Positions 35,190 through 43,443 of a DNA stretch of 64,000 nucleotides are shown here, piece by piece. Where the stretch lies: assembly GCF_001429505.1 (NCBI RefSeq), contig NZ_LMJW01000020.1, positions 530,975-594,974 on the forward strand. Reading direction: 5' to 3'. The stretch's first letter is position 1, and every line of letters begins with the position of its first letter. The notes below the pieces were generated by a model. It searched no databases, was not told the origin of the DNA, and was given only the letters and a program-made list of their open reading frames with translations. Made by a program: the position numbers and the translations under genes. The DNA is from Allobosea sp. Root483D1. GTDB lineage: Bacteria; Pseudomonadota; Alphaproteobacteria; Rhizobiales; Beijerinckiaceae.

Positions 35190-36074
35190 TCAGGCCTTCG
35201 CGGCGCTCGCCGCCGCGTCGATGTTCGCGACGAGCTCGGCATCGAGGCCGAGCGAGCCGGCGAGACCGGCGAGGAAGTCCTTCTCGGCCGGGGTGTCCGG
35301 ATTGATGGCGATCCGGGCGGCCGTATAGATCTGGGCGGCGAGCTCGGGGCTCTTGGCGCCTTCGACCAGCGTATCGACGCTCGCCGGGTTCGCCAGCTCG
35401 TTCGCGAGCCACTCATTGGCTTCGGCGTCGAGGCCGGCCTCGCGCAGGCCGCCCATGATGGCATTGCGCTCGGCGTCGTCGATATGGCCGTCGGATGCGG
35501 ACGCCGCGATCATGGCGCGGATGAAGACCAGCGCATGCTCGTTCTTCGCCGCTTCCGGCTCGAAGCCGGAGCCGGCGGGAGCCGGCAGCGCCGCCTGCTG
35601 GTCGGCACCGAGCATCGGCTTGCCGGCCTGGTAGTTCTGGAAGGCCTTGTAGGCGAGGCCGCCGATAAGAGCGAGGCCGCCCATCTTGGCTGCCGAGCCA
35701 GCGATCGAGCGCCCGGCCGAGGTGCCGAAGATCAGCGCGCCAAGGCCGCCGAGCACTGCGCCGGCGGCGAGCTGGTTGCCGCCGAGCATGCCCTTGGCCT
35801 GCTCGATCAATTGCCCCGGTGTCTTGCCACCGGAGAACTGGCCGACGATGTCGGTCGTGCCCTGCTGTAGGCCGGTGTTGCGGGCGGCGTCCTGCACGCC
35901 CTGCGTCGCCTGGCCGAAGATCTGGCCGGCCATGCCGGCGAGGCCGCCGGGCTGCTGGACCTGCTGGGCGAGGTTGCCGAGCACGCCGCCCAGCCCGCCT
36001 GCCTGGCCGCCCTGGGCGCCAGCCTGGCTGCCCGCATTGACGAGGGCGTCGAGGAGGGACTTGGCGTTGAACAT
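35190..36074 (-). CDS. DUF533 / TerB-like protein (YebE-like)
   Basis: This 294-aa protein has a Gly/Gln-rich N-terminal region (residues ~12-55, GAQGGQAGGLGG), a hydrophobic segment around 95-120 and a C-terminal helical TerB-like domain (LVFIRAMIAASASDGHIDDAER, here two overlapping parts). DUF533 proteins are inner-membrane proteins of unknown function related to the tellurite-resistance TerB fold. AGGGA precedes the chosen ATG. Confidence 0.85.
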   Translation of the reverse strand: MFNAKSLLDALVNAGSQAGAQGGQAGGLGGVLGNLAQQVQQPGGLAGMAGQIFGQATQGVQDAARNTGLQQGTTDIVGQFSGGKTPGQLIEQAKGMLGGNQLAAGAVLGGLGALIFGTSAGRSIAGSAAKMGGLALIGGLAYKAFQNYQAGKPMLGADQQAALPAPAGSGFEPEAAKNEHALVFIRAMIAASASDGHIDDAERNAIMGGLREAGLDAEANEWLANELANPASVDTLVEGAKSPELAAQIYTAARIAINPDTPAEKDFLAGLAGSLGLDAELVANIDAAASAAKA

Positions 36075-36205
36075 CGAGAAAGCTCCCTGATAGGTCTGCT
36101 GCCGCCGCAATCTAGGCATGCGCCAGCCGGGATACTAGGGCGGCCATGCGATTGCGACGGGAGCATGACGCATGCGATTCCGCGGCGGAAAAACGCGGCG
36201 GGGCC

Positions 36206-36233
36206 TTGCCAATCCCAGCAAAATCCTTATACA
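36206..36233 (+). promoter_or_regulatory. Candidate sigma-70 promoter of rpmJ
   Basis: TTGCCA (36206-36211) and TATACA (36228-36233) are separated by 16 bp, upstream of rpmJ. A CCGCC-GAAA-GGCGG hairpin at 36319-36332 lies in the predicted leader. The 277-nt gap before rpmJ holds no other gene. Confidence 0.45.
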
Positions 36234-36351
36234 GCCGGCCATCGCATCAGGCGCGCATGTCGTTTGCTCGATGAGAGCCGGTTTCCGGTTCGCGTCGCCT
36301 TCAGTTTTTTGACCGGTTCCGCCGAAAGGCGGGCCGATGGGAGTACCGGCT

Positions 36352-36477
36352 ATGAAGATCCGCAATTCGCTGAAGTCGCTCCGTGCGCGCCACCGCGACA
36401 ACCAGCTCGTGCGCCGCAAGGGCCGCGTCTACATCATCAACAAGGTCCAGAAGCGCTTCAAGGCGCGTCAGGGCTGA
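36352..36477 (+). CDS. rpmJ: 50S ribosomal protein L36, zinc-free form
   Basis: This 41-aa basic protein begins MKIRNSLKSLRARHRDNQL and ends FKARQG. It matches the L36 pattern (YkgO-like) but lacks the CxxC/CxxxxH zinc-binding residues of the classical form, as is usual in alphaproteobacteria. GGGAG lies 8 nt upstream of the ATG. It stands alone with its own promoter and a strong terminator. Confidence 0.95.
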   Translation: MKIRNSLKSLRARHRDNQLVRRKGRVYIINKVQKRFKARQG

Positions 36478-36526
36478 GGCTGCGCGTGGCCTGAAGGCCG
36501 CGCTGGCAAGCTTCCTTGTCGAGATG

Positions 36527-36563
36527 AAAAGAGCGGGCTGCACGATGTGCGGCCCGCTTTTTT
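36527..36563 (+). terminator. Intrinsic terminator of rpmJ
   Basis: The GCGGGC / GCCCGC stem, with inner CAC/GTG pairing, spans 36533-36557 and is followed by six T residues (36558-36563) and preceded by an A run. It lies 55 nt after the rpmJ stop. Confidence 0.85.
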
Positions 36564-36644
36564 GGCTTGTGCCCGACCTCGTTCTCCAACGATCTCGCTG
36601 GGCCGTGAATTGACGTGCGACCCCATCGCGCCCACCTTGGGAGC

Positions 36645-37289
36645 ATGAGGTTCTTTCGTCTTGCCCGTCTTGCACTGATTCCGGGGCTGCTCCTCGTAGC
36701 CGTGCCGGGGGTGGTCGCTCAGCAGGCGCCGCTGCGCGACGGCGCGGTGCCGAACGCCGACCGTGACGACAAGCCGAATCTGCCGGAAGCGCCGCTGCCG
36801 CGCAGCCCGGCCGCCACGCTCGACCGGCTGTTCGAGCGGCTCGCTGCGGCGAAGACCGCCGAAGAGGCGAAGGGTATCGCCAACCTGATTCAGCGACGCT
36901 GGGCCCGCTCGGGCTCGGACACGGCCGATCTGCTGATGACGAGGGCGCAGGACGCGCTGAAGGCGCGCGAGCTGCCGCTGGCGATCGAGCTGCTCGACCG
37001 CGTCATTACCCTGGAGCCCGATTGGGCCGAGGGCTGGAATCAGCGAGCCAATGCGCTGTTCCTGCAGGGCGATCCGATTCGCTCGATGCTCGACATCGCC
37101 GAGACGCTGAAGCGCGAGCCGCGCCACTACGGCGCGATGACGGGGCTCGGCACGATCCTGCGCCAGCAGGGCGACGACAAGCGCGCCATGGTCGCCTATC
37201 GGCGGGCGCTCGAGGTCTACCCGCAGCTCGAGGCGGTGAAGGACGCCGTCGACTCGCTCAAGCTCGAGGTCGACGGCCGCGACGCGTGA
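36645..37289 (+). CDS. Tetratricopeptide-repeat periplasmic protein
   Basis: At 214 aa, it has a signal peptide at residues 1-25 (FFRLARLALIPGLLLVAVPG, ending VVAQQ) followed by at least three TPR-like helical pairs (ALKARELPLAIELLDRVITL, then WAEGWNQRANALFLQGD, and RQQGDDKRAMVAYRRALEVY). It is probably a periplasmic scaffold. The ATG at 36645 after TGGGAG was chosen over one 30 nt upstream because it gives a good signal peptide. Its partner is unknown. Confidence 0.85.
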   Translation: MRFFRLARLALIPGLLLVAVPGVVAQQAPLRDGAVPNADRDDKPNLPEAPLPRSPAATLDRLFERLAAAKTAEEAKGIANLIQRRWARSGSDTADLLMTRAQDALKARELPLAIELLDRVITLEPDWAEGWNQRANALFLQGDPIRSMLDIAETLKREPRHYGAMTGLGTILRQQGDDKRAMVAYRRALEVYPQLEAVKDAVDSLKLEVDGRDA

Positions 37290-37300
37290 GGCGTTTCGCA

Positions 37301-37405
37301 CGTCATGCTCGGGCCTGATCCGAGCATCTCAGGCCGGTCGAGGCTCCTATCAACACTTTCTCGTCCTGAGATTCTCGGGTCTCCGCTTCGCTGCGCCCGA
37401 TGACG
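37301..37405. repeat. Intergenic hairpin repeat, family B (copy 3)
   Basis: It begins CGTCATGCTCGGGCCTGATC with a GCTCGG/CCGAGC stem and ends GCGCCCGATGACG after ATTCTCGGGTCTCCGCTTCG. It has the same arrangement and spacing as the copy at 44823. It lies between the TPR gene and the toxin-antitoxin promoter. Confidence 0.7.
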
Positions 37406-37423
37406 CGCCTTTGCGCTCTCTCT

Positions 37424-37463
37424 TGCCATTTGGCAGCATTTTATCTATATTCTGCCAAATGGA
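37424..37463. promoter_or_regulatory. Toxin-antitoxin promoter/operator with paired palindromes
   Basis: CCATTTGGCAG (37426-37436) and CTGCCAAATGG (37452-37462) form a perfect 11-bp inverted repeat around a 15-nt AT-rich spacer that contains TATCTATATT, a likely -10 region. Each arm is itself near-palindromic (TGCCA-TT-TGGCA and TGCCA-AA-TGGAG), with centres 29 bp apart, as expected for two antitoxin dimers. The right arm runs into the Shine-Dalgarno GGAG of the antitoxin. Confidence 0.75.
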
Positions 37464-37472
37464 GATTATCTG

Positions 37473-37886
37473 ATGAGCCAGCTCTCGTCGGTTCCGACGT
37501 CCCCCGCGGCCTTCTCGCCCGCCGCGATCACCGAAGCGGAGGCCGCGGCGATGTTCCGCGCAGCCGTGAACCTGTTCCGCGTGTGGGGGCTGACTGACGA
37601 GGACGCCGCGGTGCTGCTCGACCAGCCGGTGCGCAGCTATCGGCGCTGGAAGGCGGGAGAGATCGGCCGCATCGATCGTGATGCCAGGGCGCGGCTCTCC
37701 AACCTGATGGGCATCCACAAGGCGTTGCGCCTGATCTTCCGCGAGCCGCAGCGCGGTTATGCCTGGATCAAGGCGGGCAACGAGGCCTTCGGCGGCAAAT
37801 CGGCGCTCGACGTCATGCTCTGCGGCGAGCTTACTGATCTGATGCGGGTGCGGCGCTATCTCGATGCGGAGCGCGGGCTCTGGTGA
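37473..37886 (+). CDS. MbcA/ParS/Xre-type antitoxin (DUF2384)
   Basis: At 137 aa, it has a divergent Xre-like DNA-binding N-terminal half (FRVWGLTDEDAAVLLDQPVR, followed by SYRRWKAG) and the C-terminal antitoxin domain (GIHKALRLIFREPQRGYAWI, then AFGGKSALDVMLCGELTDL). It should neutralise the RES toxin encoded by the next gene, with which it overlaps by 4 nt (GTGA), and repress its own promoter through the palindromes just upstream. Confidence 0.92.
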   Translation: MSQLSSVPTSPAAFSPAAITEAEAAAMFRAAVNLFRVWGLTDEDAAVLLDQPVRSYRRWKAGEIGRIDRDARARLSNLMGIHKALRLIFREPQRGYAWIKAGNEAFGGKSALDVMLCGELTDLMRVRRYLDAERGLW

Positions 37887-38608
37887 GTCCGGGCGACTTT
37901 CCGGTCGCGCCGGTCGCTTGGCCCGGGGCGGTCCGCATCATCCGCAGCGCCTTTCCGCCGATCGACCTGTTCGAGGATATCGCCGATCCGGCCGACTGGC
38001 CGCTGCTGATCCAGGCCGAGATGAAGACCAACCCGCGGCTGATGGAGACGATCGGCAATCTCGATCTGGTGCCATCGGCACGCCGCGTCTCGGGACCGGG
38101 CGCGAGCTGGTTGATGGCGCCGTTCACCCATGTCAGCCGCGACCGGCCGAGCCGGTTCAGCGACGGCAGCTATGGCGTGCTCTATGCCGGCGAGAGCTTC
38201 GAGACGGCGCTGTTCGAGACGATCCACCACCATGGCCGCTTCATGGCCCGAACCAGGGAAGCGCCGGGCTGGACCTCGCAGTTCCGGGAGCTGGTGCTGT
38301 CGGTCGATGCCGCCCTGCACGATCTGCGCGGCGAACGGGCCGGGGAGAGTCCGCTGCTGCGGCCGGAAGACTATGCAGCTAGCCAGGCGTTGGGAGCCAG
38401 GTTGCGTGCCGCCAAGTCGGAGGGCGTCGTCTATCCGAGCGTGCGCCGATCGGGCGGGGAGTGTGCCGGGCTGTTCTGGCCCGATCTTGCCGGGAATCCC
38501 GTCCAGGGCCGGCATCTCGACTATCACTGGAACGGCGAGCGGGTCGATCTCTACCGCGAGGCGGGGACCGGAAAGGTCTTCCGTATCAGCGAGGTCGCGT
38601 CCTCTTAG
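37883..38608 (+). CDS. RES-family toxin (NAD+ phosphorylase type)
   Basis: This 241-aa RES-domain protein shows the conserved Arg in RIIRSAFPP, the Tyr/Glu pair in GVLYAGESFETALFETIHHH and, near the C-terminus, GVVYPSVRRSGGECAGLFWP. Known RES toxins (MbcT, Res) degrade cellular NAD+; this activity is inferred by family. The GTG start overlaps the antitoxin stop. It is longer than MbcT-type toxins (~180 aa) but within the RES family range. A diverged copy of its last 45 codons lies 3.1 kb downstream. Confidence 0.9.
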   Translation: MSPGDFPVAPVAWPGAVRIIRSAFPPIDLFEDIADPADWPLLIQAEMKTNPRLMETIGNLDLVPSARRVSGPGASWLMAPFTHVSRDRPSRFSDGSYGVLYAGESFETALFETIHHHGRFMARTREAPGWTSQFRELVLSVDAALHDLRGERAGESPLLRPEDYAASQALGARLRAAKSEGVVYPSVRRSGGECAGLFWPDLAGNPVQGRHLDYHWNGERVDLYREAGTGKVFRISEVASS

Positions 38609-38809
38609 GCAGCGCGATGGAGCGAAAGCCGGCTTTTCCGTTCACTGGTCGGGAAGCAAGGATTCCATCGACTGCTCCGAGGCATCGAATGATGCGCGGA
38701 TAGGCCATCAGGTATCGCGTGCTGCGTATTGACCGGTGCGGATTCGCCGCGGCAGGGTGCCGCAAGCGAGCTCTCGGGAGGGACTCGCATTCGTGTCGCC
38801 GGGGGCTGC

Positions 38810-41661
38810 GTGAAAATCCTGCCTATGCCTACCGTCGCGGCCCTGCTGCTGTCGACGGCACTCGTCAATCCGGCTGCGGCCCAGTCGCCCGGCCTGCTCA
38901 CCGACCCCAACAGCTGGCGGACGCCCGAGTACAAGGCGCAATGGGGGCTCGAGACGATCCGCGCCGCCAATGCCTATGCGCGCGGCGTCGACGGCACCGG
39001 TGTTCTGGTCGGCATCATCGATTCGGGAATCTTCGCCGGGCATTCCGAGTTCATCGGCCGGTACGGCGGAGGCTACGACTACCAGTCGGAAACGGCGCAG
39101 GCGATTGACCGAGGCGGCCACGGAACCATGGTGGCATCGGTCATTGCGGCGAACCGGGACGGCAAAGGCATGCACGGCGTGGCGCCAGGCGCCATCCTGA
39201 TCGTAGCGGGAGCAGACGACAGTCAAGGACTATTCATCGATGGTACGTTCGCGGCGAGAGCCTATGCCGATCTGCAGGCGCGCGGTGTCCGCATCATCAA
39301 CAACAGTTACGGCGACGACCGCCCGGTTACGGCATTCACTCGGGACAGCTACCTGTCTGAGTATGGGTCGAGTGTCACGGCCTATCAGCGCGCTATCGCT
39401 GCAGGCGTTCTCAGCATCTGGGGCACGGCCAACCAGGGCCTGAATCAACCGAGCGCCCAGGCCGGCCTGCCTCACCTCTTTCCCGAATTGGAACGGGGCT
39501 GGCTCGCGGTTACGGCAGTCGGGCCGGGCTACGAGCCCGATTACACCAATCGTTGCGGCGTGGCCAAGAATTGGTGCCTGGCGGCACCCGGCGGCGGCGA
39601 CTGGTGGTTCCCCAATCCCTATCCGGACGATCCCATCGTCGTCGCCGACAAGGACGGCGGCTACACCAAGGTGAACGGCACTTCCTTTGCTGCGCCACAT
39701 GTCTCGGGGGCCGCGGCGCTGGTCTGGCAGATGTTTCCGTTCTTCAGCGCCGACCAGGTCCGCCAGACCTTGCTCGGCACGGCGCGCGATATCGGCGATC
39801 CCGGCGTCGACGAGGTCTACGGCTATGGCCTGCTCGATGTCGGCAAAGCGGTGCTCGGCCCGGGCCGTTTCGACTGGGGCGATTTCGTCGTCGAGCAGCC
39901 TGGCGGTGTCGCTTTCTTCGAGAACGACATCGTCGGCGCAGGCGGGCTGGTGAAGCGCGGCGCGGGCGAACTCGTGCTGACCGGCCACAGCACCTATGCC
40001 GGCGCCACACGGGTCGAGGGCGGTTTCCTCTCGGTGATGGGCAGCACACCTCGCCGACCAGCATTGCGGCTGCGGGCACGCTGGCCGGCACTGGCTTGAT
40101 CACCGGCAATGTCGGCAATGCCGGTGCGGTCTGGGCCGGCGACCAGGACGGTATCGGTACCCTCACCATCGACGGCAATTATGTGCAGGAAGCCGGTGGC
40201 CTGCTGGTCCAGCAGGTCGGCTGGTCCGGCGGTCAGAACCATCTTGCGATCACCGGCACGGCGAGTCTCGCCGGTTGGGTCACTCTCGGCGGGCGCCCGC
40301 AGCTCCTGCCGCGCTCCCTTTCCGTGACGATGCTCACTGCCGATCAGGGCATCAGTGGCCAGTTCGCCGGTGTCGCGGGCCCGTTCGGCGACGGCAGCGC
40401 GCCCTTTCTCCAGGCGAGCCTGCGCTATCAGCCGAACACGGCCCATCTCGAAATCCGGACACTGCCCTTCGACACGCCGGGCATTTGCGCCTCGGCCAAT
40501 CAATGCGCCGTCGGAGCCGCGCTCGAGCGCGGCCTGGCCGGCGCGGATCGGGATCTGCGCGACGTCGCCGGCCTGCTGCAGGCGGCCGGCACGCGAGATG
40601 GCGCCCGAGGCGCTCTCGCCAACCTCTCCGGCGAAGTGCATGCCGGCCTCTCCACTCTGGCCCTGAGCGGGGCTGCCCAGTTCGGGGGCATGATCTCACA
40701 GCGCCTCGGTGCGTTGCGCTCCGGGCAGGCCGGAGCCAGCCTCGCCGATGCACCGCTCGCCTATACGTCAAGCCTGGCGGCCAACCCGGCCGCGGCGATG
40801 CTGATGCGGCTGCCTTCACAGACGCCGGCGTCGAACAATGCCTGGGCACGCGGCTATGGTTTTGGCGGCAGGCTTGGCGGCGATGCCAATGCCGGCAGTA
40901 CCACCTATCGCGGGAGCGGCATGATCGGCGGCTTCGACCGACAGATCACGCCCTCCTTCCTGGCTGGATTGAGCTTCGGCTACGCCAGCACCGACACCGA
41001 TTTTCGTCGGTTCTCCGGCAAGGGCAGCATCGACGCTTACGAGGGCGCGCTCTACGGCAGCTTCACCAGCGGCAAGCTGCGCCTCGATGGCCTCGTCGGC
41101 TATGGTCGCCTCAATCTCGAATCCGAACGCAGCATCGATTTCGGCGGTCTCTCGCGGCAGGCGAAGGCGAAATATGACGGTGACCGCTTCACCGGCGCGC
41201 TGGAGGCCGGTTATGCCGTCGATCTCGGGTGGTCGACGATCGAGCCGCTGGCGGCGCTACGCTACACCTTCCTGCGTCAGGGCGGTTTCAGCGAAACCGG
41301 GGCCGGCAGCATTGGCTTGACGGCACCTGGGCAATCCGCTTCGAGCCTGCTCGGCAGCATCGGTTTGCGGCTGGCGCGGGAGTTCGAGCTCGGCGAAGGC
41401 CGCTTCGCGTTCGAGGCGAGGGGTCGCTGGCAACGCGAATTCCTCGATGACACCGTGGCACTCGATACCGCCTTTATCGGGGCGTCTGCAGCGAGCTTCG
41501 CGGTCAGTGGGGTGCAGATCGCCCGCGACAGTGCGGTGCTCGGCATTGGCCTGTCGGCGCGCGCCGGCCGCACTCTCACGCTGTTCGCGGACTATGACGT
41601 CCGCCTCAACAGCGACACCACGGCCCAAGCGGTCACGGCCGGACTGCGCACCACCTGGTAG
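38810..41661 (+). pseudogene. Subtilisin-family autotransporter, frameshifted
   Basis: The gene encodes a secreted S8 serine protease fused to an autotransporter barrel. It has a signal peptide (KILPMPTVAALLLSTALVNP...AAAQ) and a peptidase domain with Asp71 (GIIDSGI), His104 (GGHGTMVAS) and Ser292 (GTSFAAPHVSG). A PATR-type passenger repeat follows (KRGAGELVLTGHSTYAG), and a C-terminal beta-barrel (NNAWARGYGFGGRLGG to final LRTTW). The frame is lost near 40045: GGFLSVMGS continues one base out of register as TSPTSIAAAGTLAG, and frame 1 stops at 40097-40099. A single missing base explains it. It is either a true pseudogene or an assembly error. The GTG start is inferred from the signal peptide. 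Confidence 0.85.
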
Positions 41662-41673
41662 CGTTTGGAATGG

Positions 41674-41808
41674 GCGTTCTGGCCCGACCTCGCCGGCAAT
41701 CCCGTCCCGGGCCGGCATCTCGACTATCACTGGAACGGCGAGCGCGTGAACCTCTATCGGGAGGCCGGGACCGGCAAGGTGTTCAGGATCGGCGGACTGG
41801 TCGCATAG
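41674..41808 (+). pseudogene. Orphan C-terminal fragment of a RES toxin gene
   Basis: These 45 codons, in frame to a TAG stop, read AFWPDLAGNPVPGRHLDYHW, then NGERVNLYREAGTGKVFRI. They align with the last 46 codons of the RES toxin ending at 38608, at high nucleotide similarity but with many differences. There is no start codon and no N-terminal part. It begins 12 nt after the autotransporter stop. It is a remnant of a second RES gene or of a duplication that flanks the autotransporter. Confidence 0.85.
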
Positions 41809-41809
41809 C

Positions 41810-42082
41810 TCACCGTTTGCAGGGGACAGCCGGATACTGCCCAAACGCAGGCCATATTCCCGCGCTCTTCGCTTGGGCGTAGTAACCGTCGCACATAGAT
41901 ACCTCTCGTCCCGTAGAGCGGCTCACGCAGCGCTTGTGAATGGCAGCGCAGGTGTAGATCTGCTGTTGCTGCGCTTGCTGCTGCCCCCTTTGCTGCTGGC
42001 TCAGGGCAGGGGCGGCGAGAAGCATGGTCAGCCCCAGCGCGGCCGTTCCGCCGATGACCGCTTGATATGCCCTCTTATGCAT
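41810..42082 (-). CDS. Small secreted Gln-rich, Cys-containing protein
   Basis: At 90 aa, it has a clear signal peptide (residues ~8-28, VIGGTAALGLTMLLAAPALS) followed by a Gln-rich stretch (QQQRGQQQAQQQQ) and a short mature domain with four cysteines (IYTCAAIHKRC, SMCDGYY, AVPCKR) that could form two disulfides. No family recognised. It is convergent, 1 nt away, with the RES remnant. Its size, signal and Cys pattern suggest a periplasmic or surface protein. Confidence 0.7.
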   Translation of the reverse strand: MHKRAYQAVIGGTAALGLTMLLAAPALSQQQRGQQQAQQQQIYTCAAIHKRCVSRSTGREVSMCDGYYAQAKSAGIWPAFGQYPAVPCKR

Positions 42083-42198
42083 GACGAGATCCTCCCATGG
42101 CCCGCTCGAAAGCGTCGTCCCAGCCGGTGAGGGAACTCGTTCATGACGCCCCCGGCCGTGGATGACAGGGGATGGTTACCGATCCCGGCTGCGTCCAA

Positions 42199-42216
42199 AC
42201 CTCTCAAATGAGAGGT
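42199..42216 (-). terminator. Short hairpin downstream of the LuxR gene
   Basis: ACCTCTC (42199-42205) and GAGAGGT (42210-42216) pair perfectly around AAAT. On the minus strand it is followed by TTT. It lies 18 nt beyond the LuxR stop and before the promoter of the small secreted protein. A weak terminator is possible. Confidence 0.4.
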
Positions 42217-42234
42217 GGATGCAGGCGCATTCGG

Positions 42235-43326
42235 CTATCCGGCGTTGGGGAGTGCCGTGCCGGACAGCAAGGCCACCAGGTCGACCTGGCGACTGACGCC
42301 GGTCTTGGCGAAGACGCCTTTCAGGTAGAAGCGGACGGTCTCGCGCGACAGTCCCAGCGCGGCCGCGACTTCGTCGGTCGAGTGCCCTTCCGACAGGCAG
42401 CGCGCGACCTTCGCCTCCGAAGGCGTCAGGTCGAACAGGCCGGTGAGAAGCTCCGCGGTGGGGGAGGTCGGGCGGTCGAGCTGCGTGACGATCAGCAGGG
42501 CCTTCGCGCCGTTGAAGACATCCCTCGCATTGCCGGGCAGCGGCAGGACGTGGAGGACGCCGGCGGCGGCCTCGTCGGCCGAAGGCAGGGGGATCGAGCT
42601 CGTGCTGTCGCGCCGGCCCAGAGCGGCCAATGTGGTCGTCAGGAGCTGGTTGCTCGCGGGATCGGACAGGCCGAGCTTGCCGTGGGCGAGGAAGACGATC
42701 TGCCGGGACAGGGCCTGAAGGGCCTGGTTCGCGGCCAGGACCCGATCTCCGGCGCCGAGCACCGCGGCCGGCATGCCGGCCTGGCCGAGCGCCTCGACGA
42801 CGGCGCGCGCCTTTTCGAGGTTCAGCCTGGTCGAGAGGGCGGCGGCGCGGGCGAGATGTGGTCGAATGGCATCCAGCCGTGCGATTTCCTCGGCCGAGAC
42901 CGGTCCGTCCGAGAACCGCCTTTCCAGATCGAAAACGGCGATGTCGCCATTCGGCATGGGCAGGATGCTGCCTGCTGCGTAGCCAAGACCCTGGGGGAAG
43001 AAGAAGGTCGTGTAGATGGCGCTCCGTTCCATTTCGGCGCGCCCATACAACTGATGATTTCCGAAGAAGCCGTGATGCTTGGCAGCGATGCCATGTTTCA
43101 ATCGGATGTTGTCTTCCTGCGCCTCGCGGTTTGCAAGAAACCCCTCGAACAGGCTTCTCGCGCCGTCGGAGCTGGTCCAGTGCGTGATCTGCCGAGCGGC
43201 AGTCGTGAACAGGATTCCGCCGAAACAGCCGGCGAGTTCCGAAACGTCATGCAGGACGCCCGGCCACAATTCAGGGACGACAGCCGCCTCGTAGATGCGG
43301 TCTATCAATGTTTCCCGGTCCACCAT
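42235..43326 (-). CDS. LuxR-family transcriptional regulator
   Basis: At 363 aa, it has a C-terminal LuxR/GerE helix-turn-helix (FDLTPSEAKVARCLSEGHST, then DEVAAALGLSRETVRFYLKG, VFAKTGVSRQ) and a ~290-residue N-terminal region with no receiver-domain motif, probably a sensor (PAS/GAF-like) domain. It is a stand-alone regulator flanked by unrelated genes. Ligand and targets are unknown. A 117-nt upstream gap may hold its promoter. Confidence 0.9.
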   Translation of the reverse strand: MVDRETLIDRIYEAAVVPELWPGVLHDVSELAGCFGGILFTTAARQITHWTSSDGARSLFEGFLANREAQEDNIRLKHGIAAKHHGFFGNHQLYGRAEMERSAIYTTFFFPQGLGYAAGSILPMPNGDIAVFDLERRFSDGPVSAEEIARLDAIRPHLARAAALSTRLNLEKARAVVEALGQAGMPAAVLGAGDRVLAANQALQALSRQIVFLAHGKLGLSDPASNQLLTTTLAALGRRDSTSSIPLPSADEAAAGVLHVLPLPGNARDVFNGAKALLIVTQLDRPTSPTAELLTGLFDLTPSEAKVARCLSEGHSTDEVAAALGLSRETVRFYLKGVFAKTGVSRQVDLVALLSGTALPNAG

Positions 43327-43443
43327 CGTCCGTCGCCTGGCCAGTGATCACCTGAAACATTACTTTCTGCTTTGAACAATGTTGGTTGTCCATGGCAGCT
43401 TTCAGATACTCTTGAACCGTCGCGCGGCCCGCGGCTGGGCCGT

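Noticed and set aside
36165..36494. 109-codon frame overlapping rpmJ
   Set aside because: Out of frame with rpmJ; no similarity, and it crosses the rpmJ leader hairpin.
38609..38809. Possible insertion-sequence ends flanking the autotransporter
   Set aside because: No terminal inverted repeats or target duplication could be seen in 38609-38809 or 41662-41673; only the RES-tail duplication is supported.
40040..40050. Programmed frameshift in the autotransporter
   Set aside because: GCAGCACACC contains no slippery heptamer or long homopolymer, so a simple deletion or sequencing error is more likely.
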